A DNA stretch of 64,000 nucleotides, taken from assembly GCA_029851415.1 (NCBI GenBank), contig CM056743.1:92416501-92480500 (forward strand), in the 5' to 3' direction. Numbering within the stretch: position 1 is the first letter of the stretch; every line of letters begins with the position of its first letter. The translations under genes and the position numbers were made by a program. The DNA is from Eretmocerus hayati. Its lineage: Eukaryota; Arthropoda; Insecta; Hymenoptera; Aphelinidae. This document shows positions 1 to 12,242 of this stretch, in pieces. The notes beneath the pieces were generated by a model. That model saw nothing but the letters and a program-made list of their open reading frames with translations, was not told the DNA's origin and did no database searches.

Positions 1-1537
1 TCGTTCCATCAAGGCATACAGTCCCTACCATAAATAATGGAACACGTAGGGTCTCACTCAAACAGTGATATTTCCAATTTGATTGGTTGTACCAGAATTC
101 TGAAAAGGGGGTTTTAAAGAGCACAAAAAATCTATCAATTCATGGGTTTTGATAATTTTTTACGTGCTTTTTAAGTGCCTGTATACGTGGTTGGAAATCA
201 GAAAAAAATCTCCTTCAATCAATCACCTACAATTTTGACGGTAGTGATCCGATCACAAAAATACTCACGGGATCTTGTAGATCGTTGGAAAATCTAGAAA
301 TTCGGTCTTCTGTAAAATTTTCGTGCGACCCTTCCCGTCTGACTTACGAGCTCCGAAAGAAAACTTTGTATCAACATAGGGTGCTTATGGAGATACCGAG
401 CCTGGCACATCTTTCATTTTCTCTCGCTCTATTCTGGGGCAAAATTGGATTTAAAACATATTATGGCACATAATTTCGACGTAAAATGATCTCAACTTTA
501 AGAATATTCCATCAGATCTTGTCCAAGATTTGAGGTAGCAACGATTACTCAAAATTTGATGTGAAAATTGATAAATTTCGTGTTTTGCACCTATGGGTCA
601 CATTTGAGAAAAAATCTGATGAAATATCCTGGAAGATGAGATCATTTTACGTCGAAATCATGTGCCATGATATCTTTCAAATCCAATTTTGCCCCAGAAT
701 AGAGCGAGAGAAAATGAAAGATGTGCCAGGCTTGGTATCTCTATAAGCACCCTATGTTAATACAAAGTTTTCTTTCGGAACTCGTAAGTCAGACGGGAAG
801 GGTCGCACGGAAATTTCACAGAGGACCAAATTTTTAGATTTTTGAACGATCTGCAAGATCCCGTGAGTATTTTTCAGATCGGATCACTGACGTCAAAATT
901 GTAGGTGACTGATTGGAGGAGAATTTTTTCTGATTTTCAAACACGTGTACGGGCACCTAAAAAGCACGTAAAAAATTATCAAAACCTATGAATTGATAGA
1001 TTTTTTCGTGCTCTTCGGAACCCTCCTCTCAAAATTTCCGTATGACCAATCGAATCGGAAACATCACTGTTTGAGTGAAACCCTACGTGTTCCACTATTT
1101 ATGGTAGGGACTGTATAACGAAGGCTTCACTCTTGTACTCGTAGTAATTGATGTTTTATCGAAACACGCATGGGTCGAGCTGTTGAAAGATAAGACTTGC
1201 ATCAATGTTACGGCCACTTTTGATCATAATTGATCACGTAGTGATAACCGTGTCCCAATGCTCTTACAGACCGATCAGGGGGAAGAATTCAAGGAAGACC
1301 AATTTCAAAAACTGCTCAAGGATACCATATCAAATTTCGAGAAGCTCTAAATGCAGAATTCCATTGTGGTGTTGTTGAAAGAGTCAATAGAACGCTTAAG
1401 GGTCGTTTGTGGCGCTATTTTACGAGATTTGATACGAAAAAAATATATTGATATTTCACAACGGTGAGTGGAGTCTTACAATGGAACGAAAAATTCAAGC
1501 ATCAGATAGCTATGAGTGGGTATTTTTCAGGAGATCC
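1..1537 (+). pseudogene. Maverick/Polinton-type integrase fragment, interrupted
   Basis: The bases outside the palindromic insertion at 17-1115 read as a DDE/retroviral-type integrase core. Joining 1-16 to 1116 onward keeps one frame open into VIDVLSKHAWVELL (about 1144-1185). This is followed by LLQTDQGEEF (about 1259-1290) and VVERVNRTLKGRLWRYF (about 1373-1425), so the D, D and E of the catalytic triad are all visible. The spacing and the RLWRYF motif match the integrases of Maverick/Polinton elements and the 'transposon-derived protein F54H12.3' family, which cut and join element ends in the nucleus. Frame changes near 1330 and a stop after YIDISQR show that it is dead. A tail resembling VESYNGTKNSS (about 1465-1497) precedes the second insertion. 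Family assignment is by motif recognition only; another integrase-bearing element is possible. Confidence 0.6.
17..1115. mobile_element. Foldback element with Tc1/mariner-like ends (TA target site)
   Basis: The left end TACAGTCCCTACCATAAAT is matched in inverse orientation at the right end (about 1097-1115). The two halves are reverse complements with scattered mismatches almost to the middle (about 545-600), so the whole 1.1-kb unit is a near-perfect palindrome. With TA as target duplication the termini are CAGT...ACTG, as in many Tc1/mariner-derived MITEs. It splits the integrase frame described at 1-1537. Open frames at 285-473 and 561-746 are mirror images of the arms and are not taken as genes. 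There is no transposase, so it is non-autonomous. Confidence 0.8.
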
Positions 1538-2216
1538 TACACAGTAAGGATCCGTCTCGACCGAAATTGTATCGGTTCATGCCTAAAAATGGCGAGTGAA
1601 ATTATTTTTTCGTGTATAAGTACATGAGGACTCATTTCGATAAATTGGTAATTTTGCCCAGTTTTCTCATTATCCTTTTGATAACTCAAAAACGGCCCGT
1701 TTTATCGTGAAATGTGTAGAGAATTCTCCTGTTGAACTTTCAAGAATCTAGAAGATGATGCTTTGAAAGTTTCTCAAACGATGCGTCTTCTTCGAATTGT
1801 GAGGCGTCTTTGTCATAAGTTTGATGGGTTTTTAAATAGTTCATCTCTCAAATTTCATATTTCTGACCACTTTCGCAATGCTGGAGGATGTTCCAGGGAA
1901 CTTTTCTTCATTAGTTATAGAGATTCGGCTCAATACAACTCAAGAGAATCTTCCAGCATTCCATAACATGTTGTGAATATAGAGATCGAGACATGATGTA
2001 CCGTGGGAATCTTGAAAACCCATGAAACTTCGAATAAAGACGCCTCACAACTCGAAGTAGACGCACCGTTTGAGAAGGATTAATGAGGAAAAATGGCAAA
2101 ATCGAAAATTCTTCGAAATGGGCCTCGATATACTTATACATGGGAATAATGATTTCACTCGCGATTTTGAAGCGTGAACCGATACGATTCAGGTCAAAAC
2201 GGATCCTTACTGTGTA
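1538..2216. mobile_element. Second foldback element, TA target site
   Basis: The ends TACACAGTAAGGATCCGT (1538 onward) and ACGGATCCTTACTGTGTA (to 2216) are inverted copies. Similarity continues inward: 1556-1680 mirrors 2085-2200, and TCTAGAAGATGATG-type sequence near 1747 faces its counterpart on the other side. The likely target duplication is TA. It lies directly downstream of the integrase remnant. No coding capacity is supported; open frames at 1763-1966 and 1911-2237 are arm sequence. Confidence 0.72.
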
Positions 2217-2297
2217 AGATCTCGAATTACACTTCATAGGTGGATTTTGGTGTCAGTACAGTGGTACTCATCGCAGCTTGGAGCGAGGTGTGCCGTT

Positions 2298-2597
2298 TCA
2301 ATTTTGTTGGCTCTGTGAAGTATAAGTTCGTATCACTGGTGGGTTTTTACTATTGTAGTAAGACATCAGTCTGCATTTTCTCAAATTAAGAGTCATACAA
2401 TTCCAATAATTCCAATTATCAAAAGAGTTGAGATCTAACTGCAGTGAAGTTGCATCTGGATTAGAGCTTACTTTCATCAAAATTTTTAGGTCAGCAGCAA
2501 ACAATAGAATTGTACCATGTCTTATCCATCAGTGCACATCGTTAATGAATACATTGAAAAATAAAGTACCAGTATGAAACCCTTGTAATACCCCTGA
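2298..2597 (-). pseudogene. LINE reverse transcriptase fragment (Jockey-like)
   Basis: Read on the minus strand, one frame gives SGVLQGFHTGTLFFNVFINDV, corresponding to the usual SGVPQGS...GPLLFNLFINDV block of non-LTR reverse transcriptases. After an in-frame stop at 2529-2531 comes LLFAADLKI, the position of the FADD catalytic box with one Asp lost. Then follow SLQLDLNSFDNW and LNLRKC, which are typical of the Jockey group thumb region. The stop and the FADD-to-FAAD change make it inactive. It abuts the oppositely oriented R1-type LINE at about 2600, and neither element's end is clean. Confidence 0.72.
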
Positions 2598-2604
2598 TTT
2601 CAAC

Positions 2605-3779
2605 CCAGAAGGGACCAAGGGTGACATCGAAGAACTCAAGAAGATAAGCCACGCGCTCGAAGGCCAACTCGCGACAGACAAGGTGAAGCGGGCTGCTTTC
2701 GCGACAAGGCTCCTCGAAACGGAAAGGACCCTGAAAGCGAGGGGGAATGTGCAGCTTCCGACTACAAAGAAACCGGCCGTGTCAGATAATGGCCTCCAGG
2801 GGAGGGGGGCAGGGAAATCGGAATCGCGACCGGGGCAACAACGCGATTCGAAGGGGACGCGATACGAACCTCCACCGGGAGGTCTCGGAACACCGCACTC
2901 GACATCAACGCCTAATTGACCCGAGGAGAATGGGGCTTGGAAGGAAGTGGTGTCGAAGAAACAAGCGGAAAGGGCAAAGAAGAGCGGTAGATCGGACAAT
3001 GCCACCGGAAAGGAAGTGAAAATGAAGCCGAGAAGGGTGAAGCCCGAAGCCGTCCTCATTACGGCCAACCAAGGTGGGCTAACCTACGCAGACATGCTGC
3101 GCAGGATAAAAACGGATGACCTCGTTGAAGAAGTGGGCTCTTAGGTCACGGGCATCCGCAAGACCCAAGAAAGCCAAGTCCTTCTTGAACCCAAGAAGGG
3201 CACCGATGTCGCCACCGTCAAGGCAGTCTTGGCACGAGTCGTCGGGCAAGAAGGAGCTGTCCACTGTGTAGCGAACAGCATGACCATCGAGGTGGTCGGA
3301 GTCGACTACGATGTCAACATAATCAAGGTGCGGAATGACCTCGCGGAGGCCCTACCAGGGAACGAGAAGGGAGCCGTTGTAGTCAAGTCCATCCGGACTG
3401 GCTACCGCGACACCCAAACCGCTATTGTCTCGATCGCAATGAGACTGGTCCACCATCCCCTCGACTGGAAGGAGCCAAAGGTTAGATGGGGCAAAGTCAG
3501 GATCCGCGAGAAGGGTGGCATCCCACGGTGCTATAACTGCTTAGAGTACGGCCACAAGGCCTTGGGGTGCAAGGGAGAGAGGGCAGAGGAACAGAAACCG
3601 AAACTCTGCTTCCAATGCGGAGAACCAGGGAACCTTGCCGTAATTTGCAAGGAAAAACCAGAATGCCCAAGCTGTGCGGCGATCGGGTCCGAATCTGACC
3701 ACAGATCTGGGGCCAGCAACTGCACTGCGTACCAGAGGGTAAGAGCCACATATGGACGCAGAAAGGGAAGAAATGGCTA
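2605..3779 (+). pseudogene. R1-clade LINE ORF1 (gag-like, CCHC knuckles)
   Basis: A single frame (codons starting at positions such as 2683, 2947 and 3229) runs through the region, with in-frame stops at 2917-2919 and 3142-3144. The N-terminal part is charged and probably coiled coil (EELKKISHALEGQL), followed by a basic Gly/Arg-rich linker. The C-terminal part (about 3528-3730) carries three CCHC-type knuckles: CYNCLEYGHKALGC, CFQCGEPGNLAVIC and CPSC..ESDH.....C. In R1-clade elements this protein binds element RNA. The second knuckle has N in place of the usual H-spaced residue. The two stops show that the copy is no longer functional. The true 5' end is not visible because of the junction with the minus-strand fragment. 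Confidence 0.75.
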
Positions 3780-6331
3780 GCTTCATCCGAGGCAACCTCA
3801 GGAAGAGCGGGGACGCAGACGATCTCCTACACGCTGCTGCCAGAAAAGGAGGGATCGATGTTCTGATTATCTCCGAACTGCCTCGGAAGCGCGAATTCTC
3901 TCGATCCACATTCGATCACTGGAGGACCGCCGTAATCCAGATCGTGAATCCTGCGATCTGTGAGACTGGACCAGCTGTTCGTGGCCGCGGTTTCGCTCGA
4001 AAGACCATATAGGGGGCAAAGCAGTCTACAGTTGCTACTATTCGCCGTCGCTCAAGACGCACGAATTCGAAGACGAACTCCATGACCTAGAAGAGGTCGT
4101 GAGGCGATGGAGGGGCCCAGTAATAATCGCGGGGGATTTCGCCTCCAAGGAACCGACTTGGAGCGGGAGGCCACGCGATAAACGGGGGTCGATACTCGCT
4201 GATACCATGGAGGCATTAGGATCAGTACAAGCGAACGAGACGGGGGTTATCACTTATGACCGGCACGACACTCGGTCCCGGGAGGGAGGTTCGTCATCGG
4301 TCCTCGACCTGACGCTCATGAGCCCAGCACTCATGGGACGTATGACATCATGGGAGGTCCTGGACACGGAAACATTGAGTGACCATCAACATATTTGGTT
4401 TCGGCTTAGGACTGACAGACAGAGACAGTCATCACGCAGACCGCGACCGACGGGGTGACAGGTACGCAAGCTAGATGGGGCGAAATTCCGGGAATCGATA
4501 GAAACAGCCGAAGATCTCTCGATGAACATCACCGCGGACGAGGCTGTGGATATGGTGACGACCACCATCACAAGAGCTTGTGACGCATCGATGCCTCGCA
4601 AGACAACATCATGCTCTTGGAGGAAACCAGAGTATCGGATCACCGCCGAGATAAGAGCTCTACGAAGAACGAGCAATAAGAATAGGAAAACCGCGTGGCG
4701 ATCAAGGAAACTGAAACGACCATCACTGGTGGAAGACGACAGGGCGTACAGAGAAGCAAAAAAGGCTCTCAATCTAGCCATATGGAGAAGCAAAGAGGAG
4801 TGCTGAGGTGCATTGTGCGACATGGATAATGAAGACCTGTGAGGTACGCCATACCGCGTGGTTGTGTCCAAGGCCCGACCCCGGAGGGGCAACCCAGCAC
4901 CAACCGATGCAGCTACCTTGCGCAGCATCGTGGAAGACCTCCCCCAGCAGGAGAACCTAGAGTGACATTCCCACCAGAGAGCGACGACCCTATCTCGCTC
5001 TCCACTGTGCAAGAGCTACTGATAGCGACAAAGAGGCTGCCTAACGGCAAAGCCCCTGGCCTGGACGGCATTCTAAACGAGACTCTGAAACTGGTCAAAT
5101 ATAAGCCAGATTCACTCCTCGAACTCTCCAAGATCTGTCTGAGCGCGGGAACTTTCCCGGACATGTGGAAATGCCAGAAGCTGGTCCTAATACCAGGAGG
5201 TCAAGGAGGTCAACGCCCTCCCAGCATGCTCGGCAATATCGGGGAAATATACGAGAGGATGGTTCTCAACAGGCTGGAGAAAGCCTACGAAGAGAGCGGC
5301 AGGCTATCACTAACGCACTTCGGGTTCCGGAAGGGACGAAGCACTGTGCAGGCGATCGGAGAGCTCCTAGAACGGGTTCAAGCGTCGGTAGGGAACCCAT
5401 ACCAAGGAAGAGGAGGATTCTGTGCCACCATTGCGTTGGACATGAAGAACGCATTCAACTGCGCGAGCTGGGAGCGAGTCTATCAATCCCAAGCAGGTAA
5501 AGTCCTGCCCTATCTACTAGCCGTCACGAGTGACTATCTGCGGGACAGGACCCGTGTGTGCGACACCGACGAGTGAACAGAGATTCGGGAACTGTCCGCC
5601 GGAATCGCACAGGGATCGGTTTCCGGGCCGTTCAACTGGAACACCCAGTACGACAGTTCACTGTCTATCGAACTGCCAGAAGGAGTGATAATAGTGGCTT
5701 CCGCGGACGACGCGGGACTCATAGTCTGGGCCGACAACGAGGAACTCTTGAGTAGACGTGCAAACGAGGCGCTGGCCCGAGTCTACAAGTGGATGATTAG
5801 CAGGCTCCCGGAGCTTGCTGTCAAGGAGTGTGAAGTGATCGTGATCACAAGACGCAGGAAGTTTGACTTACACCGTTTTTACATCAACGGGCAAGAGATT
5901 GCACGCGAGACAGAGCTGGAATGCCTCGGTTTATGGCTTGACGACAAGTGGTCGTTCAAGGAGCACATCAAGGAGGCCGCTCAGAAGGCGAGCAGGGTCG
6001 GTGCGGCGCTTCAGCGGCTGATGTCGAATATCGGGGGACCCAGGGAGAAGAGGTCCGCATTTCTCTACACCGTCAGCACCTCTATCATGCTCTACGGTAC
6101 ACCCGTGTGGGGAAAGAGAGTAGAGAAGACCATCATCGAGAAGAGGATGGGGCCTGTCCACCGGAGAGTGGCCCTAAGGAGAATCCGTGCCTACCACACC
6201 GTGTCAGGAGATGCGGCTCACGTATTGGCGAGTACAAGGCCCATCCCTTTGCTCGTCGCGAAGCGAGTGAGGATCTTGGACCACCAGAAAGTGATCGGAG
6301 CCAAACAAGTACTCACTCCGACGATGAAGAT
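3752..6331 (+). pseudogene. R1-clade LINE ORF2 (endonuclease and reverse transcriptase)
   Basis: It begins in a different frame, overlapping the end of ORF1, as is usual in this clade. The endonuclease part includes LIISE (about 3862), PVIIAGDFASKEPTWSG (about 4115) and LSDHQHIWF (about 4375), the N, D and SDH positions of APE-type endonucleases. The reverse transcriptase part starts near 4980 with LPNGKAPGLDGI (5037), GFRKGRSTVQA (about 5320), FCATIALDMKNAFN (about 5415), GIAQGSVSGP (about 5600) and SADD (about 5698) in place of YADD, then a thumb with FYINGQEI. Frame changes near 4010 and 4450-4840 and an in-frame stop at 5574-5576 make it dead. The normal C-terminal zinc knuckle region is missing because homology stops where the LTR-like sequence begins at 6332. 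Confidence 0.8.
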
Positions 6332-6935
6332 TGTTATGAACCAGGGTTCTTGAGGTTCATGTGCTATGGGTTCTATTCTGTTCTTACCAGGCCATCGGAC
6401 CAGTAAGTTGGGGTGCAAGGTATTCTCTGAATGACAAGTCTGGGATGATGGATTCAGTATAGGTTTATTCAAAGGTGAGTTATAAAACCGAGAGAGAGAC
6501 CGTTACATATACTCGTGATTTGACTGACTCGATGGTGGTACGAGAGAACCAAGGACTGGATTCACTCGACCTGAAATGCTGCTAATCGCGACGTCTTGCT
6601 ACGAGGAACGTGGTTGACTGTGATTCTAGAAGCACGGCTTGGCGCTTTTACACCGTATTTATACTCGTTCTCACGCTTGAGGTTTGGCACCTCGGCGTTT
6701 ACATTTTTCCACATTCTTGCGCATATACGCTCGTGTTTGAACATTCCTGGCGGTTCTCAAGCTTTACGTCTACGTCGTGTTTACCAGCCTTTAGCAAATA
6801 TAACTCAGTGATATTTCGTTGCGCCATATTGAGGATTTCGATATAGCTTATATTCATCGGCATAGGGCTAGCCCTGCTCTATGACACGTTCATTGGCGCG
6901 CAACTGATCCCCGGATCAGCAACTTATGGCTAACA
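6332..6935 (-). repeat. Probable LTR (3' LTR of the env-bearing element)
   Basis: The segment starts TGTTA and ends TAACA in either orientation, a terminal inverted repeat with TG...CA ends as in LTRs. On the minus strand it holds a TATA box (TATAAATA, complement of 6656-6663) about 190 bp before an AATAAA signal (complement of 6464-6469), which fits U3-R-U5 order. The minus orientation agrees with the env gene to its right. It begins exactly where R1 ORF2 similarity ceases, so it probably inserted into the LINE. No matching second LTR was found, and no purine-rich tract is obvious beside it. The boundary call is therefore tentative. Confidence 0.5.
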
Positions 6936-8210
6936 TATATAAGAAAAATTCCATCAAAATTCTGAACAATCTGGAAAACTGTTGACGTAGTACTAATTGA
7001 GTATATTTTTGGAAGTTGATAGTGAGTTGAACTTAATTTCAAGTGAGATTTGAAATGTGATAACTTGCCGACGAGTATAGACCGGGAAAACTTTATACAT
7101 ATACGTCTGGTATTATGAGTATTGATTGATTACATTGCTGCTTAACTGCTAATATATGAGATCATAAATATTACACATTCGCTTGGTGATCTAGAGATGT
7201 ATTCTGAAAAAGGAAGATTGATTAGTTTTTAATCGTATAATGGTGTTTCCTTACGGGAATTATCTTGAAAGTGGAAAATAAAATAGCCATTTAGGCCTAC
7301 CGTATATAGTAGAAGTATACTGTTACATATAGTAGCGTGCCTGAATCTGTATTATGACAACAATCGAGTATCGTTATATCGTGAGTTATGAAATGGTAGC
7401 GTGAATATTCAACAAAAATTGATTCGCTTATTACTATCACCGAGCGGTCGTTAGAATACTTATCTTGACAGGGAAGGATGTTACTTGAAATTTGAGGCGA
7501 TTTCTCTCTCTCTGGAAAAATTTTGTTGTACTTAGTACCATTTTTCCGTCCGGCGTTCTTTGAGCTTAATATTCCATATATAAATGTAGTTATTGATACG
7601 ATTAAACCTGGAAGAAAACTCATAGTCTATCTCAGTCTCTCTCTTATTTCGTAAAATATGTTTCGGTATTTTATCGTCAACTCATGAATGTTGGAGGGAA
7701 AATATTGTACATTCAAGTTTGCTTCTAAATGTTGTTTTCTGACGTTTTTGCTGCTATATGCTACAGATGAGTTTCATTGGGTGAAAGGTTCTGTTTTCTC
7801 TGCGTAATAATTTTGTCGTTATTTGGTGTTTTTTGAGAAATTTTCCATCAAAAATCATCTTTTTCATCTCCTGGTGTCAAAATTTCGTCATCATTTGATG
7901 AGCTGGTCTTGTTTGTCATAAATACTATTTCCTGTGATTCCAACTTTGCGTCCTCATTCAGTATGTCAATTTTTTTGTTATGGGCGATTCCTTCACATTT
8001 TTGGCCCTATTTCCTGGGCTTTGGTCATTGTCCTCGAGTTTTGCCAAAATTCCGGAACGAGAGATTGAGTTGTCTTTCTTGATCACCATATCTCTTGTCA
8101 TCGACATTTTTCTCTCGAGAGTCCGGTTTGCATTCTGAGCCCCTGGTTGACTCTTTTGTGGTATGTTTATAAGAATGGATTCCAGTGGATGATTCCTCGT
8201 TGGTTGATTT
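6936..8210. other. No recognisable gene between the LTR-like block and env
   Basis: Mostly AT-rich sequence. A minus-strand frame of 108 codons (7297-7623) starts with a short hydrophobic stretch, but I recognise no family in it. If the flanking blocks belong to one element, this is its env-to-LTR spacer or an unrelated insertion. Confidence 0.4.
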
Positions 8211-9899
8211 TCACGTCGACATAGTAGGCACCCTGGAACAAGTCTTCTTACGATTAGACAAGGGACCCCCCCCCAGGCAAAAGACTTTTGCAACGCACAC
8301 AACAATGATCGGAATTAATAGGTAATAGAGTCCTGAATAAATGAGGTGGGGAAATAAGTTGTCGTATTTTGCTGATATTATTTTTAGTTGACTCATTGTC
8401 CGAGCCTTGTCTATGATTTCTTTCAGGTTTTTTCCTTTCTCTAGAGATTTGAAGGGTGTGTCTCCGCGCATCTGTATACCTGGTGCAACTTCTGATCCCA
8501 TAATGGGTTCGTACGAGATTTTTTTTGAATTCCCTGTTTAATATCGGGGTCGAATCTAAATTCTTTTGCCGGAATATCATAACTTCTGAGTGTACCGTGA
8601 TTTTCCGTGAAGCGGATAGCCTAACATTTCTGGTGTATGCTGAGCATCCTTGAGGTAAGTGTCATATTCCCATTCCATTTCTTTCGTGTCTCACGTTCCT
8701 ATGTTTTAGACAATCTTCAAATATGAATCCCCCTCTTTTGGTAGAGTACTCCCATGTGTTTTCCTTTTCTAATGCCGCTCAAAATGTGTTATGGAGTCTA
8801 GCAAATTCTACCTCGCAATCTGATAAATTCTTTATAAATCTCTGCGTAGCAAGTTTCACTTCACATGGTGAAAAATTGTCGATGTTGCGAATGGGGTTGA
8901 CATTTCCGCATACGAATGCCGATTTGAGTTTCTTGCATGAATTCAATTCGTCTGATGTGAACGGTATATAGGTTTTTTCCTCTGAATCGATTGCTTGGGA
9001 AACAGAATCCGGCCATACATAGCCGTCTAAAGAAAATTTTCGCTGGTGAACCGGAACTGGTAATGCTTTGTATAGGTAATAATCTTGAAAGTCGAGAAGT
9101 GGCAATTTGATGTAATATACTAGTTTTGGGTACATGAATAATATTGACACGACAATAATGCTGAAAACATTTTGTCGATCTCTGGGAATTATGCTTCCGC
9201 TACCGTTTGCATGATCGTCTTTTTTGTATTTGACAGAAGAGAGGGTGAGACAAAACGCGGGTGTGTTACACCCTGGGCTGCAAAAAGTATGGCATGTGTC
9301 AAAGTCTCGGTATCGAGCTCGTACTGTAAAACGTTCTCTATGAATATTTACATAGCTGTGGTAAAGTCTACTAATTTGTTCAATTTTTCTTGTTCAAGTT
9401 CCATTGCGGCTATGACCGTGTCGATCTCATTGAGTCTATCATGCTGATTTCCGAATTGGTCTCCAATAATTTCCGTTTGATTCGCCAAAAGTGCTGCGAG
9501 TATGCTACTATCGTTCGCATTCCCTTGAATAAGCTCTTTTAGTTCGTAGTCTGGATCTTCGTCTAATGTTCCAAATAATATTCTGTGCAATTTTCCAATT
9601 CCTGAGAACCATGCTCTTGTTACTCGGGCTACAGATGCATTTAAATTCGTTTTAGATCCCTGTAACAATTGTATAGCCTTATATGCGTTCTTTTGGGTGT
9701 CATTAATTCGCTCGCCCAACTCTTCCATTTGCTTGGCTACGATGCAACCTGACTTCTGTCTGTTGCAACTGGTTTTCATTGCATTCCACGCTTGTTTGAG
9801 TTTGGATTCTCGCTGAAAATACGGTTCCAAGTTTATGCTGTGAACTATTTTCCACGAGACCCGAGATGTATATGGGTCATACTGGACCAAGGTGAACAT
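8211..9899 (-). pseudogene. env: Errantivirus-type envelope (baculovirus F-like) remnant
   Basis: The 9348-9899 frame contains a furin-like RVTR followed by a Gly-rich fusion-peptide-like segment and the FGTLDEDPD block typical of insect retrovirus/baculovirus F-type membrane fusion proteins (about 9565-9610). A heptad-rich helix follows (NANDSSILAALLANQTEII). Further downstream on the same strand, 8779-9150 carries Cys-containing ectodomain sequence. A hydrophobic span near 8290-8350 (YYLLIPIIVVCVAKVF) looks like the transmembrane anchor, followed by a short basic tail. Several frame changes separate the pieces, so no intact protein is encoded. The 5' part of the gene appears cut at 9869 by the large foldback element. 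Such proteins drive membrane fusion in infectious relatives; this copy is a broken endogenous one. Gag and pol were not found in the window. Confidence 0.68.
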
Positions 9900-11062
9900 T
9901 TTGAAAATCGACGAAATTTAAAAATGCCCCAAACATTTTTCCTCTGTTAGTACTACTAGAATATAGTTGGAAAAGAATTTTTCCGGATTTTTTTGGGATT
10001 CATGGCGGGCCCTACGGATTTTCCAAGTCTCATTTTTAAGCAGTTTTTCGCCTATTTTTCGCTATCTTGGGAAATTCGTAGCTCGGACCCAAATGCATCT
10101 TTTTCATCCTTGCTGGGCGCATTTTTTCGGTATGACGTACACTCCCAAGGAAGAAATTGACCGGTCCAAAAAATTGATATCTGGTAGGTCCCACGGTTTC
10201 ATCAAAAAAGGCCCAAAAATACGACTTTGCACCTTCTTTGGAGGCGTCTAGGTCAAAATGGAAGCCTCGTAGCAAAGTTTTGCAGGAGAAAAAACTTGTA
10301 AGCCTTGAGAAAACCTTCAATTTCCTCTTTAGAACGTGTCATTATCTTATCTCACGTACGATCTACAGCCGATTTAAGTTGGGCATTTTTGTAAAAACGT
10401 AAAACTTCCATGCCAATTTGAAAAAATCGTTTATTTTTTATCGACCCCAAACCTGTGACAAAATGTTCTTTCAGGTGTCTATTTGGAGGCCTAACAATAA
10501 TTTGGTTGTTCCTTCAAAATCCCGATTTTATACGAGCTGTTAAAAACAGTCGAAAATACCGAAAATCGTGTCGAATTCGGGCCTTATCATGAAGCTTCGT
10601 GGACTGGGTCTTCCCTTGCTCTCGATTCGTGGACTCTAGTTATACAGTACTCGGCATAAAATATTGTGGAAGATGAGACCGAGAGCTGAAAAATGGCCTC
10701 TCGTGCGATGTTTTACGATGGAACCGTCCAAAACTAGAGTAAATCGAGTAAATACAAGATAAATTGAGGAAATCGATTGTGATGCATCTCTCACTCAACA
10801 AGCCCGTGCTCACTAGCCCAACCGGCCGCTTTGGCACTCCGCGTATGCTCCGCACTGCATGCCATCCTCCGTTCATGCGGAAGTGATGAGTGATATTAAC
10901 AGCTGATGCAGTATTTTCAGGTATTATCCAGTATAGACAGAGATAAGAAGGTTCTCTAATCTCCGTTATAGAGTGTAGACTGTACGAGGTTTCGGTTGTT
11001 AGTGACCACCACGGAAAAATTGTATGTGTCAGTCAGCGTCCCGATCAGAAATTTTGGTACCT

Positions 11063-11686
11063 TCCCCGCGGGGTTTGCCCCGAAGATGGGCCAAATGTAT
11101 TGTGAAGCATATGAAGTGTAACGCCTTCCTCGCGGGGCACCCGCGAGGTATCATCGGGGCGATATTTGCGCGAAATTAGTTTAGTTTCTGTTGAGACCTT
11201 TAAAATAACTTCGGATATGTTTGTAATGTTATCACTATTATGTGATTGTTTAAGTAAAGTATGTCTAAGTAAAGTTCAAAATTCATTGAAAACCTGGGAA
11301 AGCCTCATAAGAGCTACTAATATCCAGCCTGTGTTTACTTCTACTGAATGCAAATAGTCACTTGACTTTGCAGCGTGTGACGAAGAAATTAATTTTGCTA
11401 GACTGAGATTTGTGTGAAAAGTGAGTAGTGCTCATCAATGATATTGAAATACAGTATGTTCACGTTCAATGCCTCTGTTGAAATGTCCATCATACATCCA
11501 CAGAAGTGAGGTTAACTCTGAGACACTATGCAGGAATGTTGTGAAAGTGATCAGATACTTTGCGGGGGCCCTGCGGGGAAGGCGTTACACTTCATATGCT
11601 TCACAATACATTTGCCCTAATACCCGCGATGTTCGGGGATGGTTCGGGGCAATTCCGCCATGGTTCGGGGCAAATCCCGCGGGGAA
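11063..11686. repeat. Inner palindrome in the foldback loop
   Basis: TTCCCCGCGGGGTTTGCCCC at 11062 onward is inverted at about 11667-11686. ATGTATTGTGAAGCATATGA (about 11094) is inverted as TCATATGCTTCACAATACAT (about 11592-11611). This is a separate inverted repeat nested in the loop of the larger foldback. The spacer (about 11165-11520) has no recognisable gene. Confidence 0.65.
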
Positions 11687-11690
11687 ATTA

Positions 11691-11795
11691 ATGACGGTCA
11701 GCGGCCATTCGAGATCTCCCATCTCACTCGCACCTAATAGGTTATCCCATGAGTGCGAGGGAGACGACAGATCTCGAACGGTCACTGACCGTCAT
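11691..11795. repeat. Short palindromic MITE-like unit
   Basis: ATGACGGTCAG at 11691 pairs with CTGACCGTCAT ending at 11795. The inner arms CGAGATCT and AGATCTCG also pair. About 105 bp in all, non-coding. Confidence 0.6.
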
Positions 11796-11812
11796 CTCAT
11801 TGCAGTTCACCT

Positions 11813-11850
11813 CATGGCGTGAAGATAACAAGAGTTATCTTCACGCCATG
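11813..11850. repeat. Perfect 17-bp stem hairpin
   Basis: CATGGCGTGAAGATAAC is followed after four bases by its exact reverse complement. Transcribed, it would fold into a stable stem. It sits in the loop of the giant foldback; function unknown. Confidence 0.7.
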
Positions 11851-12242
11851 GTTCACCTTGTTCTCGAGTGTACCAAAATTTCTGATCGAGACGCTGACTG
11901 ACACATACAATTTTTTCGTGGTGGTCACTAACAACCAACACCTCGTACAGTCTACAGTCTATAACGGAGATTAGAGAACCTTCTTATCTCTGTCTATACT
12001 GGATAATATCTGACAATACTGCATCAGCTGTTAATATCACTTATCACTTCCGCATTAACGGAGGATGGCATGCAGTGCGGATCATACGCGGAGTGCCAAA
12101 GCGGCCGGTACTCGATTTATCTCGTATTTACTCAATTTACTCTAGTTTTGGACGGTTCCATCGTAGAACATCGCAGGAGAGGCCATTTCTTAGCTCTAGG
12201 TTTCATCTTCCACAATATTTTATGCCGAGTGCTGTATAATTA

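Noticed and set aside
2598..3068. Minus-strand frame of 179 codons ending at 2529
   Set aside because: Only its last 22 codons are reverse transcriptase. The rest is antisense to the R1 ORF1 reading and has no independent support.
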